The translations under genes were made by a program, and so were the position numbers. This document shows positions 55,889 to 64,000 of a stretch of DNA of 64,000 nt, one piece after another (within the stretch, counting starts at the first letter, position 1; each line of letters starts with the position of its first letter). Source of the DNA: Rhodopirellula bahusiensis (GTDB lineage: Bacteria; Planctomycetota; Planctomycetia; Pirellulales; Pirellulaceae); assembly GCF_002727185.1 (NCBI RefSeq), contig NZ_NIZW01000020.1:1-64000 (forward strand). The letters run 5' to 3'. Below the pieces are notes generated by a model. The model ran no database searches. It was given only the letters and a program-made list of their open reading frames with translations, and was not told where the DNA came from.

Positions 55889-56752
55889 CTACAGTTGAAG
55901 CCCGTCCAGCAGATCAGCGGCGGCTTCGCTTTTGTTCAGAACGTAATAATGGATCCCGGGGACACCATTGTTCACCAGATCAATTGTTTGCTGGCGAGCG
56001 TGCTCGACGCCAACGCGGAATTGATGCTGAGTGTCTTCCGATTCCGACATCGCCGATTCCAGTGATTGTGGAATCGCTGCCTTGCACATCGAAGCGATTC
56101 GTTTCGCCTGCTTGAAATTGGTGACCGGCAGAATGCCCGGAACGATCGGTACTTCAATTCCGACCTTTTGGCAGGCGTCCCGGAACCGATAGAAATCGTC
56201 GTTGTCGTAGAACAACTGCGTGATGACGATGTCGGCGCCCGCGTCGACCTTCCGTTTCAAATTGGTCAGATCGGTCTCAAAGTCCACCGCCTCCTGGTGC
56301 GTTTCGGGATATCCAGCGACCGCGATCCCCAGATCGCTGAATCGACCTCGAATCAATTCCACCAATTCATTCGCGTATTTCAGACCACCGTCCGTCACCT
56401 CAAACTGCGTTGTGCCTTTGGGTGGATCTCCACGCAACGCAACGATGTAATCGACTCCGGTCTGGCCGGCCTCGGTGAGGTAACCCTCCAGTTCTTCTAC
56501 CGTCGAACCAACGCATGTCAGGTGTGATGCAACGGGCAACTTTGTGATTTGCTTGACCTTTTGCAGGACTTCCAGCGTCGTCCCGCGGCTCGAACCACCT
56601 GCGCCATAAGTGCATGTGAAGTACTTCGGGCTGAACTGCATCAACCGCTCGACGTTTTTGCAAAGCAGATCCACACCCTCGGAGGTCTTGGGCGGGAAAA
56701 GCTCAAACGAAATCGCACAATCGGTGGACTGATAGACAGAAGCCAGAGTCAT
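55889..56752 (-). CDS. metF: 5,10-methylenetetrahydrofolate reductase
   Basis: A 287-residue cytoplasmic flavoprotein that reduces 5,10-methylene-THF to 5-methyl-THF for methionine synthesis. It is a TIM barrel with the usual marks: SFELFPPKTSEG with the catalytic glutamate (E17), CTYGAGGSSRGTT, SHLTCVG, VALRGDPP with the FAD-contacting Asp, GYPETHQEA, GADIVITQLFYDNDDF and VPGILPV. The length is normal. The ATG at 56752 is chosen over a GTG four codons upstream. It stands alone here; folD, the preceding step of the same pathway, lies 48 kb away. No SAM riboswitch was recognised upstream. Confidence 0.96.
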   Translation of the reverse strand: MTLASVYQSTDCAISFELFPPKTSEGVDLLCKNVERLMQFSPKYFTCTYGAGGSSRGTTLEVLQKVKQITKLPVASHLTCVGSTVEELEGYLTEAGQTGVDYIVALRGDPPKGTTQFEVTDGGLKYANELVELIRGRFSDLGIAVAGYPETHQEAVDFETDLTNLKRKVDAGADIVITQLFYDNDDFYRFRDACQKVGIEVPIVPGILPVTNFKQAKRIASMCKAAIPQSLESAMSESEDTQHQFRVGVEHARQQTIDLVNNGVPGIHYYVLNKSEAAADLLDGLQL

Positions 56753-57071
56753 CGAACAAATCACAAAAGAAGAAAAAGCCGCGAGACCGCATCAATTGCA
56801 GAATCGCTCGAAACACTGCGAGAGATTGGTCGGCCAAAGACACTCGGCCCGCCAACGTCCAATCGCACAGGAACCGCGACAGTATAAACACCGGCCCGTT
56901 CTACGGAACCGAGAGTCCTGTCAGGAACGAACCGAAGCGGGCGAACTTTACCGTTTTTTCTTCACGTTTCCCTATCAAACGCCACTGACAGGCTCGAACG
57001 ATCAATCAACTAACTCCACACGACCAGGATCCATTCGGCTTGAATCACGATCACTGCGTCAACGAGATGAC
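56753..57071. other. Upstream region of metF
   Basis: This 319-bp gap between metF and a second PhyH gene (both minus strand) holds the promoter candidate listed separately. No riboswitch-like architecture, small gene or clear terminator for the PhyH gene was found. Confidence 0.5.
56881..56908 (-). promoter_or_regulatory. Candidate metF promoter
   Basis: On the minus strand TATACT (complement of 56881-56886) is preceded after 16 nt by TTCCGT (complement of 56903-56908). The -10 is good, the -35 weak. The leader would be about 120 nt. Confidence 0.33.
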
Positions 57072-57929
57072 TCAAGAAACAAACGATTCAGGGCGTTGAG
57101 CTCCCGGCCACTTGTCCGCCGCGGCGGTGCCCGAAACGATCACTCCCTTCTTTTCCCAACCCAGATACGCGGTCACGTCCGCTGGACAATATCGAAGCGT
57201 CAGACCGCAACGTCTGCGATCACTCTGGTTGGACGCCGATCCGTGAACCAACAGGTCACTGTGAATCGACACCTGGCCAGCATGGACAGGCGTTAAGCGG
57301 TGCGCCCCATACTTCTCCGGTTCACTGACGACTTGGTCCAGGACGTTGCCTGAATCGGAATCGGTCATGTCAAAGTCAATCAGCCCATGTTCGTGAGAAC
57401 CGGTGAAGACTTCCATTCCACCGTTGTCCAAATCGGCGTCGTCGATCGCCAACCAAACGGTCACCGCTTTTGTTGGAGTCAGCGGCCAATAGCTGGCGTC
57501 CTGATGCCAATCGACACGCTTGCCGTCCCCGGGCATTTTGCAGAAGAAATGAGATCCCCAACCGATCACGTTTTCACCCAACAAGTCTGAAACGTAGCTG
57601 ACCAATTTTGGGTGCTGTAACAAATCCCAAACGCGTGCGTGTTTCAAGTGAGCGCTGCTGATCGAGTAGCTGTCTTTTCCCGCCGCCATCGTCTCTGCCA
57701 GCAACGCATCAAAGTACTCACGCAGAGAAGCGGACTCGTTTGCATCGAGGACATCGAGCGGCCCGAGGTACCCATCTCGGTTCCAAGCCTCGATTTGATC
57801 GGGGCTCAGCAACTGAGGCGACGTGTTTTCAGTGGGAAAAAAACGGATATCACGTTGAACCGTTTCGATCGACTCACGATCGGGGATGATCGCGAATTGA
57901 GAGTCGGAGGAGGAGCCGTTGTCGTTCAT
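57072..57929 (-). CDS. Phytanoyl-CoA dioxygenase (PhyH) family protein
   Basis: A 285-residue Fe(II)/2-oxoglutarate oxygenase, distinct from the one near 19 kb. The metal triad is H142-x-D144 in DWHQDASYWPL and H229 in SDLLVHGSASNQS, with R238-R240 as candidate 2-oxoglutarate ligands. EVFTGSHEHG lies between. The closest resemblance is to the ectoine-hydroxylase/PhyH group; the substrate is not readable. It diverges from the HAMP-like/Tad-type cluster with a 272-bp spacer in which no promoter stands out. Confidence 0.9.
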   Translation of the reverse strand: MNDNGSSSDSQFAIIPDRESIETVQRDIRFFPTENTSPQLLSPDQIEAWNRDGYLGPLDVLDANESASLREYFDALLAETMAAGKDSYSISSAHLKHARVWDLLQHPKLVSYVSDLLGENVIGWGSHFFCKMPGDGKRVDWHQDASYWPLTPTKAVTVWLAIDDADLDNGGMEVFTGSHEHGLIDFDMTDSDSGNVLDQVVSEPEKYGAHRLTPVHAGQVSIHSDLLVHGSASNQSDRRRCGLTLRYCPADVTAYLGWEKKGVIVSGTAAADKWPGAQRPESFVS

Positions 57930-58201
57930 GGGAATTGGACTCGGTGAAGGTGCGTGGGGATTTGTTCATTGTCAGCCAGTCCCTCTCCCGATTCAACCCA
58001 ACCAGCTTGCCGGGGCGCGCCCTCACGATCGTTACAACCGGCTTTGTCCATCGACTTTCTCGTTTGCTCGGATGCCACCCGTCAGGTTGGCGTCGCCAGT
58101 CGAACCATGCGAACTAGGGTTGGATGCAACCGTTGCCATCATGGCGGTTGCGACAACTCTTTCCCTCTGTCAGCACCCAAAACGTTCAAACGGTTTGCAT
58201 C

Positions 58202-58693
58202 ATGTCCATCGCAGCCAGCACACAACCATCACGGAAGGACCGATCCACGACGGTCGTTGACCGCACAGTTCAGTACGGCGTCGTTCGAAAGATTGCCTTC
58301 CACTGGATCGTCTTGTTTGTGTGCAACTCCATCGCATTGCTGCTTTGGCTGCGACTCTTCGAGCAACCCGACCTGAGCTGGCAACAATCACTCGAAGACT
58401 GCGTTCGACGTTTCCTACCGTTCTTCTTGATCTCGCTCGCACTGATTCCAGCATTCGTTCTGGACACGCTGAAGCTAACCAATCGATTCGCCGGCCCAAT
58501 CATGCGATTGCGAACGGAGATCCTCAACGCCGCCGAAGGCCGACCGGTCACTCCCCTGAAATTCCGCACCAATGACTTTTGGAAAGACGTCGCCGACTCG
58601 TTCAACAGCATGGCTCAACGAACCGGTTTGCTGACAGACTCCGAAGCGGACGCCGCCGGCAGCGAAAACAGCTCATCCACCACCAACGCCTGA
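58202..58693 (+). CDS. Two-helix membrane protein with a HAMP-like segment
   Basis: A 163-residue membrane protein. Two helices (~38-60, AFHWIVLFVCNSIALLLWL, and ~80-98, FLPFFLISLALIPAFVLDTL) are followed by a segment like a HAMP linker (RFAGPIMRLRTEILNAAEGR, then FWKDVADSFNSMAQR). No kinase or methyl-accepting domain follows, so it would be a signalling connector without an output domain. The ATG at 58202 is preferred over an upstream in-frame ATG because the family-like part begins here. It is 10 bp ahead of the TadE-like gene, so they probably share a transcript. Confidence 0.78.
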   Translation: MSIAASTQPSRKDRSTTVVDRTVQYGVVRKIAFHWIVLFVCNSIALLLWLRLFEQPDLSWQQSLEDCVRRFLPFFLISLALIPAFVLDTLKLTNRFAGPIMRLRTEILNAAEGRPVTPLKFRTNDFWKDVADSFNSMAQRTGLLTDSEADAAGSENSSSTTNA

Positions 58694-58703
58694 TTTCAAA
58701 CCG

Positions 58704-59141
58704 ATGCCTTTACCCAACTCCAAACGAGGGAACGAACATGTTCCCATTCGACGCCCAAGCCGTCGTCGCTCCGGTGTGGCTACGGTTGAATTTGCCGTTT
58801 GCTTGCCAGTCTTGATCCTGCTGGTCTTTGGTTCCATCGAAGCATCCAGCATGATCTTCTTAAAACAGTCACTCAACGTGGCAGCATATGAATCCACACG
58901 CGAAGCGATTCGTGATGGACGAAGCAATGCTGATGCCGCGGCACGAGCTCGATCGATCCTCGATTCTCGCGGCATCGTCGGCTACCGAATCACGTACCCC
59001 AATGGCGAATCACTGGACGCCGATCGCGCTGCTGAGGTCATGACATCGGTGACCGCTTCGAGTGCGAGAAACAGTCCTCTGTTGGGTCGATTCCTCACCG
59101 ACCGTCAGCTCACCGTCAACACGGTGATGCTGAAACAGTGA
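58704..59141 (+). CDS. TadE-like pseudopilin
   Basis: A 145-residue protein of the TadE type. A basic lead RRPSRRRSG is followed by VATVEFAVCLPVLILLVFGS, where cleavage after Gly would leave Glu at position 5 as in type IV pilins. The rest is a small mixed domain outside the membrane. TadE proteins are minor pseudopilins of tight-adherence systems, but no secretion ATPase or TadB/C is adjacent. It belongs to a cluster of four genes on the plus strand. Confidence 0.85.
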   Translation: MPLPNSKRGNEHVPIRRPSRRRSGVATVEFAVCLPVLILLVFGSIEASSMIFLKQSLNVAAYESTREAIRDGRSNADAAARARSILDSRGIVGYRITYPNGESLDADRAAEVMTSVTASSARNSPLLGRFLTDRQLTVNTVMLKQ

Positions 59142-59218
59142 GATCGTCTGCCGCCTTTTGAACTTCCGCCGCACGCCTGACTCGCCCCACTTTCAACCGA
59201 CTCGTCCGGAACTGCATC

Positions 59219-60310
59219 ATGCTTCCCGCCTCCACTTCCAAGTCGACGCTGTCCAGTCAACTTCGCGATCGTTGCGTCGCCGTCGATCTCCGTCAAGCTC
59301 GACGTGCACCGCAACGTCACGGGGCGATGCTGGTGCTCATCGCGATCATGATGTTCTTGTTCCTGATCGTCGTCGCATTCTCGATCGATATCGCTCAGAT
59401 GCACTTGTCGCGAACCGAACTGCGATCCTCGACCGATGCGGCAGCCAATGCGGCCGCAACGACTTTGGCCGACACACTGGATCGCAACGAAGCCGTTCGA
59501 CGTGGCCAACAAATCGCTCAAGCCAATTTGGTCAACGGACAACCTCTTCTGCTGGCTGATCGCGACTTTCAGTTTGGGCGATCCGAACGTCAAGCCGATG
59601 GCAAGTACGCGTTCACCTCCGGGCAAGCCCCATTCAACGGCGTCCGAGTCAACGGTCAACGCACCACTGGATCTTTGTCTGGGCCAGTCCCATTGTTCTT
59701 CGGAAACATCACAGGAACATCGATCTTCGAACCCGAAGCATTCGCTACGGCAACCTATGTCGAACGAGACATCACGCTGGTGGTTGACCGCAGCGGCTCG
59801 ATGAGCGGCAGTCGTTTCAATGATTTGCGAGGCGCCATTCAGATCTTCACCGACTTGCTCGCGACCACACCGGTGGATGAACAAATCGGGCTGGCGTCGT
59901 ACAACGACCGTGCCAGCGAAGACGTACAGCTGACCGAAAACTTCGCCGAGATCACAAACGCGATGGACGGCCTGCGAACCGGCGGCTTCACCAGTATTTC
60001 CCGTGGCATGCAAGCTGGCCAAGCGATTGCACTGCGTGGTCGACCACCCGAATTTGTCGAACGCACGATGATTGTGATGACCGATGGCCGACACAATCGT
60101 GGCATTGAACCACGAGTCGTTGCCACTGATCTCGCAGCGGACGGCGTCACGATTCACACCATCACCTTTGGTGCCGGAGCCGACTTTGGCCGGATGCAAG
60201 ATGTGGCACGAATTGGCGGCGGACGTCACTTCCACGCCACCAATGGCGATCAACTACGAGAGATCTACCGAGAGATTGCCCTGACACTCGGAACGGTTCT
60301 GACGGAATAG
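59219..60310 (+). CDS. TadG-like membrane protein with VWA domain
   Basis: A 363-residue protein. After QRHG comes a helix (MLVLIAIMMFLFLIVVAFSI), then the extended-helix Ser/Thr/Ala-rich segment typical of TadG (RTELRSSTDAAANAAATTLA). The C-terminal VWA domain carries D-R-S-G-S in LVVDRSGSMSGSRF, together with GGFTSISRGMQAG and MTDGRHNRG. It would face the outside of the cytoplasmic membrane. The gene lies between two TadE-like genes, with gaps of 77 and 50 bp. The Tad export machinery is not in the window. Confidence 0.87.
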   Translation: MLPASTSKSTLSSQLRDRCVAVDLRQARRAPQRHGAMLVLIAIMMFLFLIVVAFSIDIAQMHLSRTELRSSTDAAANAAATTLADTLDRNEAVRRGQQIAQANLVNGQPLLLADRDFQFGRSERQADGKYAFTSGQAPFNGVRVNGQRTTGSLSGPVPLFFGNITGTSIFEPEAFATATYVERDITLVVDRSGSMSGSRFNDLRGAIQIFTDLLATTPVDEQIGLASYNDRASEDVQLTENFAEITNAMDGLRTGGFTSISRGMQAGQAIALRGRPPEFVERTMIVMTDGRHNRGIEPRVVATDLAADGVTIHTITFGAGADFGRMQDVARIGGGRHFHATNGDQLREIYREIALTLGTVLTE

Positions 60311-60360
60311 AACCGCTGACCTCCCGAACTCCCAAACCACTTCCTTGCCGACGAATACCC

Positions 60361-60783
60361 ATGCAATCGCCAACACGTTCTCACCATCGCCTCTCCAAAC
60401 CGAATTCTCGGCAAGGTGCAGTTGCGGTCGAATTCGCCATCGTCGTCCCGTTGCTGTTCCTGTTCTTCTTCGCAGGTTTTGAATTCATGCGAGTGGCGAT
60501 GGTTCGCCACACCGTCGACAACGCTGTCTACGAAGGCGCCCGCGTCGGGATCATTCCCGGTGGAACCAACGCCGAAATCCGAGCCGAAGCGACACGCATC
60601 CTTGGCACCATCGGAATCGATGAATTCACGCTCGATGTCGAACCAGCGAACATCACCGATGCAACGGAAGACATTACCGTTCGCGTGACTGTGCCGTTGG
60701 ATCGCAACACCTACGTCCCCGCCCAATACTTCTTGGGTGAGGAGATGCAACGAGAATTGACGATGCGTCGCGAAGGCCGTTAG
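60361..60783 (+). CDS. TadE-like pseudopilin
   Basis: A 140-residue second TadE-type protein. SRQG is followed by AVAVEFAIVVPLLFLFFFAG, again with Glu at position 5 after the predicted cleavage. The remainder has short beta strands (EDITVRVTVPLD). It ends 1 bp before the stop of the convergent sulfatase gene. With the preceding genes it forms a compact TadE-TadG-TadE set, perhaps a small surface or pilus-like assembly that uses an export system encoded elsewhere. Confidence 0.86.
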   Translation: MQSPTRSHHRLSKPNSRQGAVAVEFAIVVPLLFLFFFAGFEFMRVAMVRHTVDNAVYEGARVGIIPGGTNAEIRAEATRILGTIGIDEFTLDVEPANITDATEDITVRVTVPLDRNTYVPAQYFLGEEMQRELTMRREGR

Positions 60784-60784
60784 T

Positions 60785-62314
60785 TCACTTTCCCAACCGA
60801 GTCTTCAAGAACGATTGATACTCCGGTCGCTCACGCCACTCGTCCAGAAACACTTCGTAACGCGAATCGTCGGCCCAAAACTTCGGTTCAGCGTGGTCTG
60901 GATTCACGCTGCCTTCGGGATAATCCAATCCCGACACGCTGTCATCGACGGAGTCATTCCATTCGGCCAACCACTCGCTCAAACGCGTTGCAATTTCCGG
61001 GTAGTCTCCGGTCACGTCTTTGCTTTCGCTGACATCTTCGTCCAGTTGATACAACTGTTCGCTCGTCACCGATTTCCCCTTCTGCTTTCGCGTTTCGCGA
61101 ATCAACTTCCACCGGTTGTCGACCACCGCCGAATTGCCGCGAAAACGAAACCCGATCGGTTTTTCGCGAAGCGACACCACAGCCTCACCCACGCCTTGAA
61201 TCAGAGGCAGCAAGCTGATTCCGTCGACCGGCTTGATTAGAGAGTCATCCGGCAAGTCCAGCAAATCCACCAGCGTCGGCGCGATGTCAGTCGCACAAGC
61301 TGGAACCCGACTGATGCGACCCGCCTGAATCTGATCGGGCCAGTGCAACACACAAGGCACGCGCAGCCCACCCTCGTAAAGCTGCGACTTGTGTCCTCGC
61401 AACGGAGCCGTCGTCGATGGTTCGATGCCTGACAAACCACCATTGTCACTGCAGAACCAGATCAGCGTGTTGTCCAGCACTCGCAATCGCTCCAACCCTG
61501 CTCTCAGAGTTCCCAGACTTCGATCCATGGCCACCAATTCGCCATAGTGATTGCGGGATTCGTCATCCATTCCATCGACGATCTTCTGCAACTTTGCCTT
61601 TTCATCCGCGTCCCCGCCCGCGTCGACCAACGCCTGCATGTCGTCATCAGATGCCACAAACGGACTGTGCGGGGTGCCATACCAAACCACCGCGAAGAAC
61701 GGTTGTTGAGACCGTGCCGATCGTGACGCGAAATCCAACGCTTCTTCCACGATCACTTCGGACGAGTCGCCTTCGAAGGCTTCAAACTTTCCACGCCGAC
61801 TCATCAACGGATCACGATCAAAGAAATTGGTGACCGACAACCAAACATCGAACCCAAACCGCCCGGGATGGAATCGATCCTCGCCCAAAACCGGAACTCC
61901 CGGACCGCGAAGGCCGTTGAGATGCCACTTGCCAAAATGCCCGGTGACATAGCCCGCCTTCCGAATCGCAGTCGCGATTGATCGCTCTTGATGTCGCAAA
62001 GCATGACCATGCGAAGGCACGCCGGTTCGCTCGGGTGACCGCCCCGTCAACACACTCGCTCGTGTCGGCGAACAAACTGCTGAGGCCGCATAAAACCGAT
62101 CCAGACGCAATCCACCGGATGCCAATCGATCGAGCTCAGGCGTCTTCAGCAACGGATGTTCAAAGTACCCCGTCTGCGCGTATCCCAGATCATCCGCCAT
62201 CACCAGGATAACATTGGGACGCTTGGCCTCATCGCCAAAAACAACTGGGCTCGTCCCCATGACGCAAACCAGAGTCACGACGCCACACAACCATTCACTC
62301 GACCTCAATGCCAT
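60785..62314 (-). CDS. Secreted sulfatase
   Basis: A 509-residue formylglycine sulfatase. A signal peptide (WLCGVVTLVCVMGTSPVVFG) precedes RPNVILVMADDLGYAQTGY with the metal aspartates. The formylglycine motif is C81-S-P-T-R in AVCSPTRASVLTG. Further marks are FGKWHLNG, WYGTPHSPF and CSDNGG. The ATG at 62314 is chosen over a GTG eight codons upstream. It resembles the polysaccharide-type sulfatases numerous in marine planctomycetes; the substrate is unknown. A maturase gene is not visible. The upstream neighbour on the same strand is a secreted hydrolase 133 bp away. Confidence 0.92.
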   Translation of the reverse strand: MALRSSEWLCGVVTLVCVMGTSPVVFGDEAKRPNVILVMADDLGYAQTGYFEHPLLKTPELDRLASGGLRLDRFYAASAVCSPTRASVLTGRSPERTGVPSHGHALRHQERSIATAIRKAGYVTGHFGKWHLNGLRGPGVPVLGEDRFHPGRFGFDVWLSVTNFFDRDPLMSRRGKFEAFEGDSSEVIVEEALDFASRSARSQQPFFAVVWYGTPHSPFVASDDDMQALVDAGGDADEKAKLQKIVDGMDDESRNHYGELVAMDRSLGTLRAGLERLRVLDNTLIWFCSDNGGLSGIEPSTTAPLRGHKSQLYEGGLRVPCVLHWPDQIQAGRISRVPACATDIAPTLVDLLDLPDDSLIKPVDGISLLPLIQGVGEAVVSLREKPIGFRFRGNSAVVDNRWKLIRETRKQKGKSVTSEQLYQLDEDVSESKDVTGDYPEIATRLSEWLAEWNDSVDDSVSGLDYPEGSVNPDHAEPKFWADDSRYEVFLDEWRERPEYQSFLKTRLGK

Positions 62315-62447
62315 GCTCGAATCCCCGAATGAGTCCACAGCGTCCGCCTTCGATGCCGATCCACCGCGGAACCGTCATCCGATTTCGCCGACGCAGACAG
62401 CGAAAACAGTTGCCCATCATAGGCTCTCACTCACCAGTTTTCTTGGT

Positions 62448-63347
62448 TCAACCAGGTCGATGAGCGTTCAAAAACTCGATCGCTCGCTGCAGGGAATCTC
62501 CTGAGAAGAATTGCTTGCCGCCGTGGCCTGCACCCTCGTGCTGGATCAATTCCACGTCCAGACCAAGTGGCTCGTACAATTCAACCATCCGTTCGCTTTG
62601 ATCCAACAGAACCGTCTTGTCCGCTGTTCCGTGAAAGATCAATAGCGGCGGGTCATCGGAAGACACATAGGCTGCCGGGCTGGCCAATCGTTCCATGGAT
62701 TCTGGAACCTTCCCGTCTTTGCCGCCCAGCAACGCGTAGCTGCCGGACTGATCCGTGTACGCTCGCTCGGGTTGAGTCTTCCCTCGCAAGACGAAATCGG
62801 ATGGGCCGTAGTAGTCGATCACGGCCTGCACACGAGAAGATTGATCAAGGTTGCCACCGATCTCGCTTTCCAATTCAGCAATGTCGCCTGACGTTCCTAA
62901 CAACAGAGCTAGGTGACCTCCAGCGGAGCTGCCCGCCACCGCGATCCAGTCCGCGTTGTAGCCATACCGTTCCGCATTGGCTCGCAACCAACGAATCGCC
63001 GCTTTGCAATCGTGAACCTGAGCCGGGAAGATTGCCTCTTTTGAGAAGCGGTAACTCAGACTGGCCAGTGCATATCCTTTTTCAGTCACTTCCATCAGCT
63101 TCGGGTTCCGCCGCGATCCATTTCGCCATCCACCGCCATGAATCCACACCACAAGAGGCGGAGGCTGTGACATGGCCGGAACAAACAAGTCCAACTGAAT
63201 CTGGCGATCTTCCTCGCCTTCGATCTCCGCAAAAACCAGGTCGCGATGCGCCACCACCGAATTCGCTTCCTCGGCATAGCCGGTCTTCTGCGCCATCAAC
63301 AAACACGTGACAATGAGCAACCATGGACGGTGAATGCTTCTCATCAT
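62448..63347 (-). CDS. Secreted alpha/beta hydrolase, esterase/lipase-like
   Basis: A 299-residue exported hydrolase of the hormone-sensitive-lipase-like group. A signal peptide ([18 protein letters not shown]) is followed by [10 protein letters not shown] (oxyanion hole), nucleophile S141 in [13 protein letters not shown], Asp in [10 protein letters not shown] and His in [10 protein letters not shown], so the triad is complete. The start at 63347 (MMRSIHRPW) gives a proper signal peptide; the longer frame adds 73 residues of poor quality. Placement next to a sulfatase suggests removal of acyl groups from a sulfated polysaccharide, an inference. Confidence 0.88.
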   Translation of the reverse strand: MMRSIHRPWLLIVTCLLMAQKTGYAEEANSVVAHRDLVFAEIEGEEDRQIQLDLFVPAMSQPPPLVVWIHGGGWRNGSRRNPKLMEVTEKGYALASLSYRFSKEAIFPAQVHDCKAAIRWLRANAERYGYNADWIAVAGSSAGGHLALLLGTSGDIAELESEIGGNLDQSSRVQAVIDYYGPSDFVLRGKTQPERAYTDQSGSYALLGGKDGKVPESMERLASPAAYVSSDDPPLLIFHGTADKTVLLDQSERMVELYEPLGLDVELIQHEGAGHGGKQFFSGDSLQRAIEFLNAHRPG

Positions 63348-63510
63348 TGTGTTCCCGGTTGATGATGGTGGCCCAAGGCCATGCGTCGGCACAGCTGGAC
63401 GACTCATCATAGCCGCTTTGCGAGCTCCACTGGTGCCGCGACGCCAACTCATCGCGACACTCTTTGACATCCCGCCTGACACTAATCCTTTTAAACCAAC
63501 AGGTCCTTCG

Positions 63511-64000
63511 TTGAACGACACCAGACATGAACCATGGCTGATCCGCAGTGACCTGAATTTCCTCAATCACGGCTCCTTTGGAGCGACACCGCGTTGCGTG
63601 ATCGAAGACCAACGGCATTGGCAGACTCTCTTAGAAGAGGATCCCATCGAGTTCCTGGCACCGGAACGGTCACTGCTACCCAAATTAAATTTCGTTCGTC
63701 AAACCGTTGCCGATGAGATCCATGCGTCACCTCCAGACATCGCGTTTGTTCGCAATGCCACCGAAGGAGTCAACGCCGTCGTGCGTTCGTGGCCACTGCA
63801 ACCGGGCGACGAAATCTTGGTGACCAACCACGGTTACAACGCCTGCATCAACGCAGTCGCGCAAGCCGCTGATGCAGCGGGTGCGTCGGTGGTCACCGCA
63901 ACGATTCCGTTCCCCATTCGCGATCCCGATGAAGTGGTGCAGGCGATCGAGCAGAGCATCACGCCCAAGACCAAGTGGATGCTGATCGACCATGTGACCA
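63511..64000 (+). CDS. Class V aminotransferase, isopenicillin-N-epimerase-like (cut by window edge)
   Basis: The first ~163 residues of a PLP-dependent enzyme, running off the right edge. It contains [31 protein letters not shown] and [18 protein letters not shown], all typical of the isopenicillin-N-epimerase/cysteine-desulfurase-like group. The PLP-binding lysine would lie beyond the window. The start is uncertain: TTG at 63511 is placed just before the family N-terminus with AGGT upstream; GTG further upstream is also in frame. It is divergent from the hydrolase gene. The cytoplasmic reaction may be a racemisation or desulfuration and cannot be decided here. Confidence 0.82.
   Translation, partial: MNDTRHEPWLIRSDLNFLNHGSFGATPRCVIEDQRHWQTLLEEDPIEFLAPERSLLPKLNFVRQTVADEIHASPPDIAFVRNATEGVNAVVRSWPLQPGDEILVTNHGYNACINAVAQAADAAGASVVTATIPFPIRDPDEVVQAIEQSITPKTKWMLIDHVT

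Noticed and set aside
56753-57071. SAM or other riboswitch upstream of metF
   Set aside because: No recognisable helix arrangement or conserved core was found in the leader; only a plain promoter candidate.

Overview
The window looks like chromosomal DNA of a marine planctomycete close to Rhodopirellula. The pointers are family-level. They include a secreted YTV-repeat, cysteine-rich wall-type protein, a second cysteine-rich secreted repeat protein, and a roughly 3,260-residue secreted TPR protein with a DUF1583-like tail. Two formylglycine sulfatases, a ThuA-like protein, PQQ-type beta-propellers, PhyH-type oxygenases and loose, mostly short operons with weak Shine-Dalgarno sites point the same way. 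No tRNA, rRNA, CRISPR array, insertion sequence or prophage was seen. Codon use looks uniform, so nothing suggests recent transfer.

Layout. 0-10 kb: the YTV-repeat protein (minus), a PAS-GAF-receiver protein, ferredoxin-type sulfite reductase divergent from folD, and a membrane coiled-coil protein. 10-17 kb: an unusually long TolC-family lipoprotein, a ThuA-like protein, a sulfatase and a nucleotide-sugar epimerase. 17-21 kb: a small unknown protein, a soluble histidine kinase, and a PhyH oxygenase paired with a Gfo/Idh/MocA oxidoreductase. 21-39 kb: the giant TPR/DUF1583 protein diverges from a Bat-like operon (MoxR ATPase, DUF58, two membrane VWA proteins, a coiled-coil membrane protein) whose first four genes overlap or nearly touch.

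39-45 kb: a peptidoglycan-sugar salvage locus. One arm encodes a sodium/solute symporter, a NamZ/DUF1343 exo-muramidase and an unknown membrane protein. The divergent arm encodes MurQ etherase overlapping a BadF-type sugar kinase. An 18-bp tandem repeat with a TTGTnACAA-like core lies between the arms. Read together, the genes could release MurNAc from peptidoglycan, import it, phosphorylate it and convert it to GlcNAc-6-phosphate plus lactate.

45-56 kb: an unknown protein, a transglutaminase-fold lipoprotein with Ser where the nucleophilic Cys is expected, the cysteine-rich repeat protein, a small cupin and two secreted beta-propeller proteins, one carrying an EF-hand loop. 56-64 kb: metF, a second PhyH protein, a HAMP-like/TadE/TadG/TadE cluster, a second sulfatase, a secreted alpha/beta hydrolase, and the start of a class V aminotransferase cut by the window edge.

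The most system-like candidates are the MurNAc locus with its tandem-repeat intergenic site, the giant protein paired with the Bat-like operon, and the charge-segregated YTV protein. All functional statements come from reading the sequence and recalling family motifs; no database search was run.
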